From the NCBI GenBank assembly GCA_016790695.1, contig JAEUOS010000041.1:1-47035 (forward strand): a stretch of DNA of 47,035 bases. The letters run 5' to 3'. The notes under the pieces are model-generated. The model did not search any database, was not told where the DNA came from, and saw nothing but the letters and a program-made list of their open reading frames with translations. Below, piece by piece: positions 28,265 to 37,744 of this stretch (the first letter of the stretch is position 1; the number at the start of each line of letters is the position of its first letter). Made by a program: the position numbers and the translations under genes. Source of the DNA: Burkholderiales bacterium (GTDB taxonomy: Bacteria; Pseudomonadota; Gammaproteobacteria; Burkholderiales; JAEUOS01).

Positions 28265-29023
28265 ATGTTAGCCAAGCGAATCATCCCCTGTCTTGACGTC
28301 ACCGCCGGCCGGGTGGTCAAGGGGGTCAATTTCGTTGCGCTGCGCGATGCCGGTGATCCGGTCGAGATTGCGCGGCGCTACGACGAGCAGGGGGCCGACG
28401 AGCTGACCTTCCTCGACATCACCGCCAGCAGCGATGACCGGGACATCATTCTCGGGATCATCGAAAGGGTTGCCGCGCAGGTCTTCATACCGCTCACCGT
28501 CGGCGGCGGCGTGCGTCGCGTCGACGATGTCCGGCGCCTGCTCAACGCCGGCGCCGACAAGATCAGCATCAATACCTCGGCGGTGCAGAACCCGCAACTG
28601 GTCGCGGACGCGTCCGGGCGCTACGGCGCCCAGTGCATCGTGGTCGCGATCGATGCCAAGCGCACCGGCCCCGGCCGGTGGAACGTGTTCACGCGCGGCG
28701 GGCGCGACGACTCCGGCCTCGATGTGCTCGACTGGGCACGACGCGTCGAGTCCCTGGGCGCAGGCGAGATCCTGCTCACCAGCATGGATCGCGACGGCAC
28801 GCGCGCCGGATTCGACCTCGACCTCACCCGTGCCGTCGCCGACGCCGTGGGCATTCCGGTGATTGCCTCCGGCGGTGTCGGCAACCTGGACCACCTGGTC
28901 GACGGCATCATCACGGGACATGCCGATGCGGTGTTGGCGGCGAGCATCTTCCACTATGGCGAGTTCTCCGTGGCCGACGCCAAGCAGCGCATGGCCGAAC
29001 GCGGGATCGAGGTGCGCCGATGA
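28265..29023 (+). CDS. hisF: Imidazole glycerol phosphate synthase, cyclase subunit
   Basis: The 252-residue TIM barrel partners HisH and forms imidazole glycerol phosphate and AICAR. Catalytic aspartates are in [15 protein letters not shown] (Asp11) and [16 protein letters not shown]. Phosphate loops TVGGGVRR and IASGGVGN are present. The ATG at 28265 starts [11 protein letters not shown]. Its stop overlaps hisI by ATGA. Confidence 0.97.
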   Translation: MLAKRIIPCLDVTAGRVVKGVNFVALRDAGDPVEIARRYDEQGADELTFLDITASSDDRDIILGIIERVAAQVFIPLTVGGGVRRVDDVRRLLNAGADKISINTSAVQNPQLVADASGRYGAQCIVVAIDAKRTGPGRWNVFTRGGRDDSGLDVLDWARRVESLGAGEILLTSMDRDGTRAGFDLDLTRAVADAVGIPVIASGGVGNLDHLVDGIITGHADAVLAASIFHYGEFSVADAKQRMAERGIEVRR

Positions 29024-29457
29024 GCGGCACGGACGCCGTGTCCGGGGCCGATTCGCGGTCCGCGGCCGTGCCCGACGCGTGGCTCGACGCGGTCGTCTGG
29101 GATGACGCCGGCCTGGTGCCGGCAATCGCGCAGGAAACCTTCACCAATCGCATCCTCATGGTGGCCTGGATGAACCGTGCCGCCCTCAAGGAGACCATGG
29201 AGACCGGCCACGCGGTGTACTGGTCGCGCTCCCGCCAGCGTCTGTGGCGCAAGGGCGAGGAGTCGGGTCACCGCCAGCGCGTGCGCGAGCTCCGGCTGGA
29301 CTGTGACGGCGATGTCGTGTTGCTCCGGGTCGAGCAGGCGGGCGGGATCGCCTGCCATACGGGACGCCACAGCTGCTTCTTCCGGCAACTGCGCGACGGC
29401 ACCTGGGTCGACGTCGATCCGGTGATCAAGAGTCCCGACGAGATCTACGGCAAATGA
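29020..29457 (+). CDS. hisI: Phosphoribosyl-AMP cyclohydrolase
   Basis: The 145-residue enzyme opens the adenine ring of phosphoribosyl-AMP. The core is clear: [28 protein letters not shown], then LRLDCDGD and the metal-binding [13 protein letters not shown]. It is not fused to HisE. About 15-20 extra N-terminal residues precede the usual start, but the ATGA overlap with hisF supports this ATG. The stop overlaps hisE in the same way. Confidence 0.96.
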   Translation: MSGTDAVSGADSRSAAVPDAWLDAVVWDDAGLVPAIAQETFTNRILMVAWMNRAALKETMETGHAVYWSRSRQRLWRKGEESGHRQRVRELRLDCDGDVVLLRVEQAGGIACHTGRHSCFFRQLRDGTWVDVDPVIKSPDEIYGK

Positions 29458-29852
29458 CCTCGGACATCCTGCAGCGCCTGGGCGAGGTGATCGCGTCGCG
29501 CCATGGCGGCGACCCGGACAAGTCCTACGTGGCGCGCCTGCTGGCGCGTGGCGAGGATGCCGTCCTGAAGAAGATCGGCGAGGAGGCCACCGAGGTGGTG
29601 ATGGCGGCCAAGGACCGTGACCGCGCCCGCATCATCGCGGAGTTCGCCGATCTCTGGTTTCACAGCCTGATCGCGCTCGAGCATTTCGGGCTGTCGGCGG
29701 CGGACGTGCTTGCCGAGCTCGGTCGGCGCGAGGGATTGTCGGGACTCGACGAGAAGGCGGCGCGCAAGGACGCGGAGCGTGCCGTCCGCGAGGACGCCCG
29801 CAGTCCGGCCGAGGGCGGGCGCGCTGCGTCGACGCCCGGACGATCCGGCTGA
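29454..29852 (+). CDS. hisE: Phosphoribosyl-ATP pyrophosphatase
   Basis: The 132-residue MazG-like enzyme removes pyrophosphate from phosphoribosyl-ATP. The helical core contains [21 protein letters not shown] and [26 protein letters not shown]. The last 25 or so residues are a charged Arg/Ala/Gly/Pro tail not needed for the fold and longer than usual. It overlaps hisI by ATGA and closes the operon. Confidence 0.96.
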   Translation: MTSDILQRLGEVIASRHGGDPDKSYVARLLARGEDAVLKKIGEEATEVVMAAKDRDRARIIAEFADLWFHSLIALEHFGLSAADVLAELGRREGLSGLDEKAARKDAERAVREDARSPAEGGRAASTPGRSG

Positions 29853-29932
29853 ACGACGCCGCGCGCGCCTTGCCGGCAGGCCGCACGGTGCCCGCGCATT
29901 CGATCCACCCCGACGTTGCCTGAGCGCTGACC

Positions 29933-30304
29933 ATGAGCCATCCGAATCCGCCCGATCCCGACTGCATCTTCTGCAAGATCGTCGCCGGCCAGATACCCTG
30001 TCGCAAAGTCTACGAAGACGACGAGCTGCTGGCCTTCCACGACATCAACCCGTGGGCGCCCGTGCATTTCCTGCTCATCCCGAAGGAGCATCTGGAATCT
30101 CTGGCGGTCACCCATGCGCGGCACGAGCTTCTCCTTGGTAGAATGATGCTTCTGGCGCCCCGTTTGGCGCTGGAGCAGGGATGTACGCCAGGCAGGGACG
30201 GCGGCTTCCGCGTGCTCGTCAACAACGGGCGCGAGGGGGGCCAGGAAGTCCTGCACCTGCACATGCACGTGATGGGCGGGCCGCGGCCGTGGAAGCGCGG
30301 CTGA
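29933..30304 (+). CDS. HIT family nucleoside-phosphoramidate hydrolase (HinT-like)
   Basis: The 123-residue protein has the HIT fold: DCIFCKIVAGQIPCRKVYEDD, then AFHDINPWAPVHFLLIPKEH, and the histidine triad HLHMHVMGG near the C-terminus. HinT-type enzymes hydrolyse purine nucleoside phosphoramidates. Placement between hisE and tatA is conserved in many betaproteobacteria. Confidence 0.95.
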   Translation: MSHPNPPDPDCIFCKIVAGQIPCRKVYEDDELLAFHDINPWAPVHFLLIPKEHLESLAVTHARHELLLGRMMLLAPRLALEQGCTPGRDGGFRVLVNNGREGGQEVLHLHMHVMGGPRPWKRG

Positions 30305-30446
30305 GCGGCACCGCGGCGCGTGACGCCCCGTGTCGCTGCCTGTGTTGCGTCATGCGGCATTCCCTGGCAAGAGAACGTGGCCAAGAAAGAATAAGAACCG
30401 ACGCTGCGTAATGTCTGTCGCACACCACGTCTAACGGAGTCTTTCC

Positions 30447-30680
30447 ATGGGTTCTTTTTCGATCTGGCATTGGCTGATTGTCCTGGTGATCGTCATGCTG
30501 GTCTTTGGCACCAAGAAGCTGCGCAACATGGGTGCCGATCTCGGCGGCGCGGTCAAGGGGTTCAAGGAAGGCATGAAGGAAGGTGCCGCTGCCGGCACCG
30601 AGAAGAGTGCGTCCGAAGCCGAGCCGGGCAAGGTCGGGCAGACCATCGACGTCAAGCCCGAGGAAAAGTCGCGGGTCTGA
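30447..30680 (+). CDS. tatA: Twin-arginine translocase subunit TatA
   Basis: The 77-residue protein has a short N-terminal membrane helix (about 6-20), the hinge [23 protein letters not shown] and a charged soluble tail. TatA polymerises to open the path for folded Tat substrates. A ribosome-binding site (CGGAG) lies before the ATG. Confidence 0.96.
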   Translation: MGSFSIWHWLIVLVIVMLVFGTKKLRNMGADLGGAVKGFKEGMKEGAAAGTEKSASEAEPGKVGQTIDVKPEEKSRV

Positions 30681-30763
30681 GGCGGCGCGTCGCGACCGTC
30701 GTGCCCCCGGCCGCCGCTTCCGGGAACCGCACCGGCTTGCCCGCTACTTGCGTCTGAATCGTC

Positions 30764-31270
30764 ATGTTCGACATCGGCTTTTCCGAAATGATCGTCATCG
30801 GGGTGGTGGCGCTTCTGGTCATCGGACCGGAGAAGCTGCCCCGCGTCGCGCGCACGATCGGCGCGCTGATGGGTCGTGCCCAGCGTTACGTCAATGACGT
30901 GAAGGCGGACATCAATCGGGAGATCGAACTCGACGAACTCAAGAAATTGCGCACCACCGTGACCGAGGCCGCCCACAGCATCGAGTCGTCGGTGCGGGAG
31001 ACGGTTTCCGGGTTCGAGGCGCAGGCGCGCGAGCTCAACGGGCTGGCAGGGGGTGCGGTGACCGATGCAGCTCCATCCGGTTCGGCGGACGCGGCCGCGC
31101 TGGCGGCAGCCGACCAGGCAATCGCGCAGAGCCTGGCAGCAGCCGACACGCCGATCGGCCCCGCGGCGGCCACGCCGCCGCTCCCTGTGGCGGCTGCGCC
31201 GCTCCCCGCGGCGCCCGCGCCGCTCCCTACCGCGGGTGCGGCCGAACCTGCCGCGAGGCCAGGCGCGTGA
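30764..31270 (+). CDS. tatB: Twin-arginine translocase subunit TatB
   Basis: The 168-residue protein begins [26 protein letters not shown], the TatB start with a Glu in the membrane helix, followed by an amphipathic helix and a long helical region. The last 50 residues are a low-complexity Pro/Ala repeat (Leu-Pro-x-Ala-Ala), expected to be disordered. TatB with TatC forms the substrate receptor. Confidence 0.95.
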   Translation: MFDIGFSEMIVIGVVALLVIGPEKLPRVARTIGALMGRAQRYVNDVKADINREIELDELKKLRTTVTEAAHSIESSVRETVSGFEAQARELNGLAGGAVTDAAPSGSADAAALAAADQAIAQSLAAADTPIGPAAATPPLPVAAAPLPAAPAPLPTAGAAEPAARPGA

Positions 31271-31343
31271 ACGGTCCTTCCGGTCGTCCCGGGCAAGGGC
31301 GGTCGCGACGCACGCCGTTCGCCTGTTGCCCGAGAAGCAGACA

Positions 31344-32114
31344 ATGAGCGAAGAAGCGCAGGACACGTTCGTCTCGCACCTGGTCGAACTGCGCGACCGG
31401 CTGTTGCGCTGCGTGGTGGTCTTTCTCGTGCTTTTCTGCTTCGCCTTCTTCATCTGGCCGAAGGCCGGACCGATTTACGATTTCCTGGCCCTGCCGCTGA
31501 TGAAGTCGCTGCCGCAGGGCGCGAAGATGATCGCGACCTCCGTGATATCCCCGTTCCTGGTCCCGCTCAAGGTGACGGCGATGCTCGCGTTCGTGGTCGG
31601 GCTGCCGTACTACCTGTATCAGGCATGGGCATTCGTCGCACCGGGGCTGTACACGCACGAGAAGCGGCTGGCGCTGCCGCTGGTGGTGTCGAGCACGCTG
31701 CTGTTCGTCGCGGGCATTGCATTCTGCTATTACATCGTCTTCGGCCAGTTCTTTGCGTTCATCAACTCGTTCGCGCCGGCGTCGATCACGCCGGCGCCCG
31801 ACATCGAGGCCTATCTCGGTTTCGTGCTGACGATGTTCCTCGCCTTCGGCGTCACCTTCGAGGTTCCCGTGGCCGTGGTGGTCATGGTGATGGTCGGGAT
31901 CGTCAGTGTCGACAAGCTCAAGGAGTGGCGCGGCTATTTCGTGGTGATCGCCTTCGTGATCGCCGCGGTCGTCACGCCGCCGGACGTGGTTTCCCAGTTC
32001 GCCCTCGCGGTGCCGATGTGCCTGCTCTACGAGATCGGCCTGGTGTTCGCCCGGATGGTCGAGCGCGGACGCGGCGAGCGCGAGTCCGGCGCGGCAGCCG
32101 ATCCCAACGCCTGA
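31344..32114 (+). CDS. tatC: Twin-arginine translocase subunit TatC
   Basis: The 256-residue protein has six membrane helices and the conserved start FVSHLVELRDRLLRC, in which the Glu after Leu helps bind the twin-arginine motif. Other markers are PLMKSLPQGAKMIATSVISPF and FGVTFEVPV. The ATG at 31344 was chosen; the open frame upstream overlaps tatB. It is convergent with the protease gene. Confidence 0.97.
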   Translation: MSEEAQDTFVSHLVELRDRLLRCVVVFLVLFCFAFFIWPKAGPIYDFLALPLMKSLPQGAKMIATSVISPFLVPLKVTAMLAFVVGLPYYLYQAWAFVAPGLYTHEKRLALPLVVSSTLLFVAGIAFCYYIVFGQFFAFINSFAPASITPAPDIEAYLGFVLTMFLAFGVTFEVPVAVVVMVMVGIVSVDKLKEWRGYFVVIAFVIAAVVTPPDVVSQFALAVPMCLLYEIGLVFARMVERGRGERESGAAADPNA

Positions 32115-32149
32115 GGCCGCGCGCCGGGCGCGTCCCCGGCCAATTCGGT

Positions 32150-33370
32150 CTATTCGGCGGAGTCGCGGGCGCGGCGTTGTGGCCGCGGGCGCTTGCCGAT
32201 GGTGACGGCGATCTCCTGGGATTGTCCCTGGCGCACCACGCGCAGGCGCGCAGCGTTGCCGGGAGTCAGCTGGGCGATCAGGTTGAGCATCTGGCTGGCG
32301 TCCCGCACCGGCGTCCCCTCCACTTCGACCAGGACGTCGCCCGGCCTGATGCCGGCCTTGTCGGCAGGTCCGTTGCGGATCACGCCCGCGATAAGCACGC
32401 CCTGGTCGCGGGGCAGCTTGAATGATTCCGCCAGTTCGGCGGTGATCTCCTGCGGCTCGATGCCGATGAATCCGCGGGTCACGGTTCCGGTGGCGATGAT
32501 CTGGTCCATGACCTGCCGCGCCATGTTGGCCGGGATCGCGAAGCCGATGCCGGCGGAGGCGCCGGAGCGGGAGTAGATCGCGGTATTGATGCCCAGAAGT
32601 CTCCCGCGGGTGTCGACCAGAGCGCCTCCGGAATTCCCGGGGTTGATCGCCGCATCGGTCTGCAGGAAGTTCTCGAAGGTGCTGATGCCAAGCTGGCTGC
32701 GGCCGGTCGCGGAAATGATGCCCTGGGTCACCGTTTGTCCGACGCCATAGGGATTGCCGATGGCGAGAACGACGTCACCGACCCGGGCGGCTTCCGGTTG
32801 GCCGAACACGATGTACGGGATGTCCGGCAACTCGATCTTGACGACGGCAAGGTCCGTTTCGGGATCGCCGCCGACGATCTTCGCCTGGGCGCGCCGATTG
32901 TCGGACAGCAGCACCTCGACCTCGTCGGCCGACTCGATCACGTGGAAGTTGGTGAGAACATACCCCTGCGCACTGACGATGACTCCGGACCCGAGGCTGT
33001 TGGACCGGCGGGGCTCGGCCTTGCCGCGTGCGTCTCCGCCGAAGAAGTGGCGGAACAGCGGGTCGTTCATGAACGGGTGTTGCGGGAGCTTGACTTCCTT
33101 GGAGGTGAAGATGTTCACCACCGCCGGCATCGCGCGCCGCGCGGCGTCACTGTAGGACGCATAGCGCGGAGCGTCCGCGGCGCCGGTTTCGGCGGGCGGC
33201 GGTGGTGCACCGGCGCCTGCCGGCGCCGGCACCGGCGCGACGGGCGCCGGGGGGGCGACGCCGCCGTTGCCGCCCGCGAGCCATTCGGGCTTCAGCGTCG
33301 CGATGACGAACCACACCGCCAGACAGACGGTCGCGGTCTGGGCGAAAATCAGCCACAAGTGGCGAAGCAT
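32150..33370 (-). CDS. Membrane-anchored HtrA-type serine protease (DegS/AlgW-like)
   Basis: The 406-residue protein has one N-terminal membrane helix (about 8-27), a Pro/Ala linker, a trypsin-like domain and one PDZ domain (about 300-392). The triad is complete: His143 (LTNFHVIES), Asp173 (TDLAVVKIE) and Ser247 (NPGNSGGAL). One PDZ domain plus an anchor matches DegS/AlgW-type site-1 proteases more than periplasmic DegP, which has two PDZ domains. Such proteases start the sigmaE envelope-stress cascade; that role here is inferred. Its start is only 11 bp from the divergent NIF3 start. Confidence 0.92.
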   Translation of the reverse strand: MLRHLWLIFAQTATVCLAVWFVIATLKPEWLAGGNGGVAPPAPVAPVPAPAGAGAPPPPAETGAADAPRYASYSDAARRAMPAVVNIFTSKEVKLPQHPFMNDPLFRHFFGGDARGKAEPRRSNSLGSGVIVSAQGYVLTNFHVIESADEVEVLLSDNRRAQAKIVGGDPETDLAVVKIELPDIPYIVFGQPEAARVGDVVLAIGNPYGVGQTVTQGIISATGRSQLGISTFENFLQTDAAINPGNSGGALVDTRGRLLGINTAIYSRSGASAGIGFAIPANMARQVMDQIIATGTVTRGFIGIEPQEITAELAESFKLPRDQGVLIAGVIRNGPADKAGIRPGDVLVEVEGTPVRDASQMLNLIAQLTPGNAARLRVVRQGQSQEIAVTIGKRPRPQRRARDSAE

Positions 33371-33381
33371 CGGAGACGGGA

Positions 33382-34128
33382 ATGGACGCGAAGGATTTGC
33401 TTGCGGCGCTTGAGGTGATGCTGGAGCCCGCCAAGTTCAGGGATTATTGCCCAAACGGGCTGCAGGTGGAAGGCAAGCCCGTGGTGCAGCGTCTGGTCAC
33501 GGGAGTCACCGCGAGCCTGGCGCTGGTCGAAGCGGCTGTCGCCGCCGGTGCCGACGCGCTACTGGTTCACCATGGATTGTTCTGGAAGGGCGACGACATG
33601 CGCATTATCGGGCCCAGGCGGCGACGGCTGGGCATGCTTCTGGGCAATGATCTCAATCTGTACGCCTACCACCTTCCGCTCGACGCGCATGCCGAACTGG
33701 GCAACAACGCGCAGCTGGGCCGTCGCCTCGGCGTCGCGGCCGAGACCCGTTTCGGCGACCAGGATCTGGGGTTTGCCGGAACCCTGGCGGTGCCGGCGTC
33801 CGCCGGCGAGTTCGCCGCCGTGGTCGAACGGGCCTTGGATCGCCCACCTCTCCTGGTCGGCGATGCAGCCCGGCAGGTACGGCGCATCGGCTGGTGCAGC
33901 GGGGGCGCACAGGGGTACTTCGAGGCGGCGATCGCCGCTGGCTGCGACCTGTTCCTTAGCGGGGAAATCTCCGAACAGACCACGCACCTGGCGCGCGAGA
34001 GCGGCGTGACCTATCTGGCGGCCGGGCACCATGCGACCGAACGATACGGCGTCGCCGCCGTCGGTGCGCATATCTCGGCGCGATTCGGCATCGAACACCT
34101 GCACATCGACATCGACAATCCCGCGTAG
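33382..34128 (+). CDS. NIF3-like dinuclear metal-binding protein
   Basis: The 248-residue protein has the family start [19 protein letters not shown] and the metal-site segments [19 protein letters not shown] and [14 protein letters not shown]3/YbgI proteins form hexameric toroids with a two-metal site and have been linked to GTP cyclohydrolase I-like chemistry, but their role in bacteria is unsettled. The start is well supported by similarity and by GGAGACGGGA just upstream. Confidence 0.93.
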   Translation: MDAKDLLAALEVMLEPAKFRDYCPNGLQVEGKPVVQRLVTGVTASLALVEAAVAAGADALLVHHGLFWKGDDMRIIGPRRRRLGMLLGNDLNLYAYHLPLDAHAELGNNAQLGRRLGVAAETRFGDQDLGFAGTLAVPASAGEFAAVVERALDRPPLLVGDAARQVRRIGWCSGGAQGYFEAAIAAGCDLFLSGEISEQTTHLARESGVTYLAAGHHATERYGVAAVGAHISARFGIEHLHIDIDNPA

Positions 34129-34149
34129 CGGGGCGCGTCGCGCGAATCG

Positions 34150-34192
34150 CCTGCGTCCGGGACGCAGGGGCAGCGCCCGCGGCGCGCTGCCC
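34150..34192. terminator. Two adjacent hairpins between convergent genes
   Basis: A 7-bp stem CCTGCGT/ACGCAGG with a 5-base loop (34150-34168) is followed at once by a 9-bp stem GGGCAGCGC/GCGCTGCCC (34168-34192). They lie between the NIF3 and mscL stop codons. There is no T-run, so classical intrinsic termination is not assured; a bidirectional barrier is plausible. Confidence 0.45.
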
Positions 34193-34215
34193 GACCCGTC
34201 CCGTTCGCGGCCCGC

Positions 34216-34644
34216 CTACTTGCGCAATGCGTCGCGAATCTCGCGCAGCAGCACGACGTCCTCGGGAACCGGCGGCGGCGGCGGGGGCGGCGCGGCAGCC
34301 TCGGCCTTCTTGAGCCGGTTGATCTGCTTGACCATCATGAAGATGATGAAGGCCAGGATGATGAAATTGACGGCGACGGTGATGAAGCTGCCGTAGGCGA
34401 ACACCGGGATTCCGGCCTTCTTCAGGTCGGCCAGTGCCGCGAGGTTGTTCGGGTTCTTGCCCAGAACCACGAACAGGTTGGAAAAGTCGAGCGCACCGAA
34501 CACGACGCCGACCAGCGGCATGATGATGTCGCCCACCAGCGAGTCGACGATCTTGCCGAACGCGCCCCCGATGATCACGCCGACAGCCAGATCCACCACG
34601 TTGCCCTTGACCGCAAACTCCCGGAATTCCTGAACGATGCTCAT
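34216..34644 (-). CDS. mscL: Large-conductance mechanosensitive channel MscL
   Basis: The 142-residue channel opens under membrane tension to release solutes in osmotic downshock. The start [30 protein letters not shown] and the second helix near [20 protein letters not shown] are typical. A run of seven prolines splits the C-terminal bundle helix from the membrane part. I chose the ATG at 34644, which follows a GAGGG ribosome-binding site; the frame continues 15 codons upstream without homology. Confidence 0.96.
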   Translation of the reverse strand: MSIVQEFREFAVKGNVVDLAVGVIIGGAFGKIVDSLVGDIIMPLVGVVFGALDFSNLFVVLGKNPNNLAALADLKKAGIPVFAYGSFITVAVNFIILAFIIFMMVKQINRLKKAEAAAPPPPPPPVPEDVVLLREIRDALRK

Positions 34645-34668
34645 TTTCCCCTCATGTGTTCGTGGTTT

Positions 34669-34688
34669 TGCGTCACGCGGGTGACGCA
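34669..34688. promoter_or_regulatory. Inverted repeat in the mscL leader
   Basis: A perfect 8-bp inverted repeat, TGCGTCAC and GTGACGCA, separated by GCGG, lies 24 bases before the mscL start and just downstream of its likely promoter. It could be an operator or fold as an RNA hairpin in the leader. Confidence 0.45.
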
Positions 34689-34695
34689 CGGCGCA

Positions 34696-34724
34696 AGCTT
34701 AGCCCGGTGTCGCACGCGAGGCAA
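34696..34724 (-). promoter_or_regulatory. Probable mscL promoter
   Basis: Minus-strand TTGCCT (34724-34719), a 17-base spacer and TAAGCT (34701-34696) precede mscL by about 50 bases. The spacing is ideal; the -10 is imperfect. Confidence 0.4.
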
Positions 34725-34772
34725 GAACCGATGTATAAGTCCATGAACTAAAAGGAAAAATTGCGAAATGCT

Positions 34773-34800
34773 TTGCATGGAACGCACGACTCGTTATAAT
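34773..34800 (+). promoter_or_regulatory. Probable petABC promoter
   Basis: TTGCAT (34773-34778), a 16-base spacer and a perfect TATAAT (34795-34800) stand 75 bases before petA. The surrounding 60 bases are AT-rich against the local background, as expected for a strong housekeeping promoter. Confidence 0.65.
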
Positions 34801-34875
34801 TGTGCGTTTGCCGCATGAGATCTGGGCGAAAACCATCGGCGGCGGCGATTTTCAGGTACTAAGGGCAAATTCTCC

Positions 34876-35475
34876 ATGAGCAACGCAGAAATCGACGACA
34901 GCGGGCGGCGCAGCGCCATTGTCGCCACTTCGGTCGTCGGCGGCATCGGCGCGCTGTGCACTGCCGTTCCTTTCGTGGCCTCGTTCGCGCCCTCGGAAAA
35001 GGCGCGGGCGGCGGGTGCGCCGGTCGAGGTCGACATCAGCCAGTTGAAGGAAGGCGAACTCATCGTTCGCGAGTGGCGCGGCAAGCCGGTGTGGATCCTG
35101 AAGCGCAGCAAGGAGATGCTCGACTCCCTGGCCAAGACCGAGGCCAAGGTGGCGGACCCGAAGTCCGAGCGCAAGCCATCGGAACTCACGCCCGAGTACT
35201 GCCGCAATCAGGCGCGCTCGATCAAGCCCGAGATTCTGGTCGCGGTCGGCATTTGCTCCCATCTCGGTTGTTCGCCCTCCGGCCCGTTCCCCGGCGGCGC
35301 CAACGTTGCGCTCGGCGAGGACATGGGGTTCGTCTGCCCCTGCCACGGCTCGACCTTCGACATGGCGGGCCGCGTGTGGAAGGCCAAGCCTGCGCCGGAC
35401 AACCTCGAGGTGCCGCCGCACATGTATCTGTCCGACACCAAGCTGCTGATCGGCGAAGACAAGAAAGGGGCCTAG
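34876..35475 (+). CDS. petA: Ubiquinol-cytochrome c reductase Rieske iron-sulfur subunit
   Basis: The 199-residue protein carries the 2Fe-2S cluster of the cytochrome bc1 complex. Cluster ligands are in CSHLGC (Cys127, His129, with Cys132) and CPCHGS (Cys154, Cys156, His157). The first box has Ser where Thr is more common. The N-terminus has an Arg pair (11-12) ahead of one membrane helix (about 14-37), a twin-arginine signal-anchor. Export by TatABC, encoded about 3 kb upstream, is expected from what is known of Rieske proteins. Confidence 0.97.
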   Translation: MSNAEIDDSGRRSAIVATSVVGGIGALCTAVPFVASFAPSEKARAAGAPVEVDISQLKEGELIVREWRGKPVWILKRSKEMLDSLAKTEAKVADPKSERKPSELTPEYCRNQARSIKPEILVAVGICSHLGCSPSGPFPGGANVALGEDMGFVCPCHGSTFDMAGRVWKAKPAPDNLEVPPHMYLSDTKLLIGEDKKGA

Positions 35476-35479
35476 AGGC

Positions 35480-36778
35480 ATGGCTGCTGGCAAGAAAGAA
35501 CCGGTGGTATTCACCGGCCTGGGTGGCCTCGACAAGCCGGTGAGCAACCTGCTCACCTGGGTCGACGCGCGCTTTCCGCTGATGGAGAACTGGAAGGCGC
35601 ACCTCTCCGAGTACTACGCGCCGAAGAACTTCAATTTCTGGTACTTCTTCGGCTCGCTGGCGATGCTGGTGCTGGTGATCCAGATCGTCACCGGCATCTT
35701 CCTCGTCATGCACTACAAGCCCGACGCGGCCAAGGCCTTCGAGTCGGTCGAGTACATCATGCGCGAAGTGCCCTGGGGCTGGCTGGTGCGCTACATGCAT
35801 TCCACCGGCGCCTCGATGTTCTTCGTCGTCGTCTATCTGCACATGTTCCGCGGGCTGCTCTACGGTTCCTACCGCAAGCCGCGCGAACTGATCTGGATCT
35901 TCGGCGTCATGATCTTCCTGTGCCTGATGGGCGAGGCGTTCTTCGGCTATCTGTTGCCGTGGGGACAGATGTCCTACTGGGGCGCGCAGGTGATCGTCAA
36001 TCTCTTCTCGGCGATCCCGCTGATCGGTCCCGACCTGGCGATCTGGATCCGCGGCGACTATGTGGTCGGCGACGCGACGCTCAACCGCTTCTTCGCCTTC
36101 CATGTCATTGCGCTGCCGCTGGTGCTGCTGGGGCTGGTGGCGGCCCACATCCTGGCGCTGCACGAGGTCGGCTCGAACAACCCCGACGGCGTCGAGATCA
36201 AGGAGAACAAGGATCCCAAGACCGGCATTCCGGTCGACGGCATTCCGTTCCACCCCTACTACACCGTGCACGACATCCTCGGGGTGGTGATCTTCCTGAT
36301 GGTGTTTTCGGCGATCGTCTTCTTCGCGCCGGAGATGGGCGGCTACTTCCTCGAGTACAACAACTTCATCCCCGCGGATCCGCTGAAGACGCCGGAGCAT
36401 ATCGCGCCGGTGTGGTACTTCACCCCCTATTACTCGGTGCTGCGCGCGATGGTGTGGCCGTTCTTCGGCATCGATGCGAAGGTCTGGGGCGTGATCGCGA
36501 TGGGCGCGTCGACGCTGATCTTCTTCTTCCTGCCCTGGCTCGACCGCTCGCCGGTCAAGTCGATCCGCTATCGCCCGACGCTGCACCTCTACTTCTACAT
36601 CGTGTTCGTCGTCGCCTTCCTCATCCTCGGCTACCTCGGCACGCTGCCGCCGTCGCCGGTCGGCGAACTGGTGTCGCAGGTGTGCACGGTGATCTATTTC
36701 GGCTTCTTCCTGGGCATGCCCTGGTGGAGCCGCTGGGGCCAGTTCAAGCCTGTCCCGGCGCGCGTGACCATGCAATAG
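35480..36778 (+). CDS. petB: Cytochrome b subunit of the bc1 complex
   Basis: The 432-residue protein has about eight membrane helices and the four haem-binding histidines in the usual two helices (regions near MHSTGASMFFVVVYLHMFRG and FHVIALPLVLLGLVAAHILALH). The quinol-site PEWY-type segment appears as PVWYFTPYY. GYLLPWGQMSYWG is typical. It starts 4 bp after petA. Confidence 0.97.
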   Translation: MAAGKKEPVVFTGLGGLDKPVSNLLTWVDARFPLMENWKAHLSEYYAPKNFNFWYFFGSLAMLVLVIQIVTGIFLVMHYKPDAAKAFESVEYIMREVPWGWLVRYMHSTGASMFFVVVYLHMFRGLLYGSYRKPRELIWIFGVMIFLCLMGEAFFGYLLPWGQMSYWGAQVIVNLFSAIPLIGPDLAIWIRGDYVVGDATLNRFFAFHVIALPLVLLGLVAAHILALHEVGSNNPDGVEIKENKDPKTGIPVDGIPFHPYYTVHDILGVVIFLMVFSAIVFFAPEMGGYFLEYNNFIPADPLKTPEHIAPVWYFTPYYSVLRAMVWPFFGIDAKVWGVIAMGASTLIFFFLPWLDRSPVKSIRYRPTLHLYFYIVFVVAFLILGYLGTLPPSPVGELVSQVCTVIYFGFFLGMPWWSRWGQFKPVPARVTMQ

Positions 36779-36790
36779 GGCGGACGAAGA

Positions 36791-37588
36791 ATGACTATCC
36801 TCAAGAAAATCCTGGGCCGGGTTCTCAAGCCCGTCGTCGCCGCCGCGTCCGTCCTCGCTGGCGCTGCGGCCACCGCCGCCGGCGGCGGCATCGCGCTGGA
36901 TCGCGCGCCCGCCGACCGGGCCACCGACGTGCAGGCCCTGCAGCGCGGCGCGAAACTGTTCGTCAACTACTGCCTCAACTGCCACGCGGCGCAGTCGATG
37001 CGCTACAACCGCCTGCAGGACATCGGCCTGACCGAGGCGCAGATCAAGGAGAACCTGCTGTTCACGGCCGAGAAGGTCGGCGAGTTGATGACCACCTCGC
37101 TGTCGCGCAAGGACGGCAAGGAGTGGTTCGGCGCGCCGCCGCCGGACCTGTCGGTCATCGCGCGCGCGCGGTCCTCGGGCGCCGGGTCGGGCGCGGACTG
37201 GCTGTACACCTATCTGCGCACCTTCTACCGCGATCCGTCGCGCGAGACCGGGTGGAACAACCTGGCGTTCTCCAACGTCGGCATGCCGCATGTGCTGTAT
37301 GAATTGCAGGGCGAGCAGGTGGCGAAGTTCGTCAAGGTCAAGGATCCGCACGACGCCACGAAGACCATCGACAAGTTCGAGGGGTTCGAGATCGTCAAGC
37401 CGGGCCGGATGAGCCGGATCGAGTACGACAACGCGGTGGCCGATCTGGTCGGGTTCATGGTCTGGATGGGCGAGCCGGTGGCCGCGCAGCGCAAGCAGCT
37501 CGGCATCGCCGTGATGATCTTCCTGGGCCTGTTCCTCCTGCCGTGCGCGTGGTGGCTCAACCGGTCGTTCTGGAAGGATATTCACTGA
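36791..37588 (+). CDS. petC: Cytochrome c1 subunit of the bc1 complex
   Basis: The 265-residue protein has an N-terminal signal (about 1-31), a single c-type haem motif CLNCH (61-65), the probable Met ligand in the segment VGMPHVLYELQG, and a C-terminal membrane anchor (about 237-256). It passes electrons from the Rieske protein to soluble cytochrome c. It is 12 bp after petB and completes the operon. Confidence 0.97.
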   Translation: MTILKKILGRVLKPVVAAASVLAGAAATAAGGGIALDRAPADRATDVQALQRGAKLFVNYCLNCHAAQSMRYNRLQDIGLTEAQIKENLLFTAEKVGELMTTSLSRKDGKEWFGAPPPDLSVIARARSSGAGSGADWLYTYLRTFYRDPSRETGWNNLAFSNVGMPHVLYELQGEQVAKFVKVKDPHDATKTIDKFEGFEIVKPGRMSRIEYDNAVADLVGFMVWMGEPVAAQRKQLGIAVMIFLGLFLLPCAWWLNRSFWKDIH

Positions 37589-37744
37589 CTTGGGCTGCCG
37601 GGTGCGGGCGCGATGGCGCCTGCGCCGCGGCGGGCCGCACGACTGCATGGCCGGCCATACCGGCCGGCGGTGCGTGACCGACAACAACTATGGCGCCGGC
37701 TGCTGCCGGCTGACGGGCCGGTTGAGGCCCGCGAGGGTGCACTC

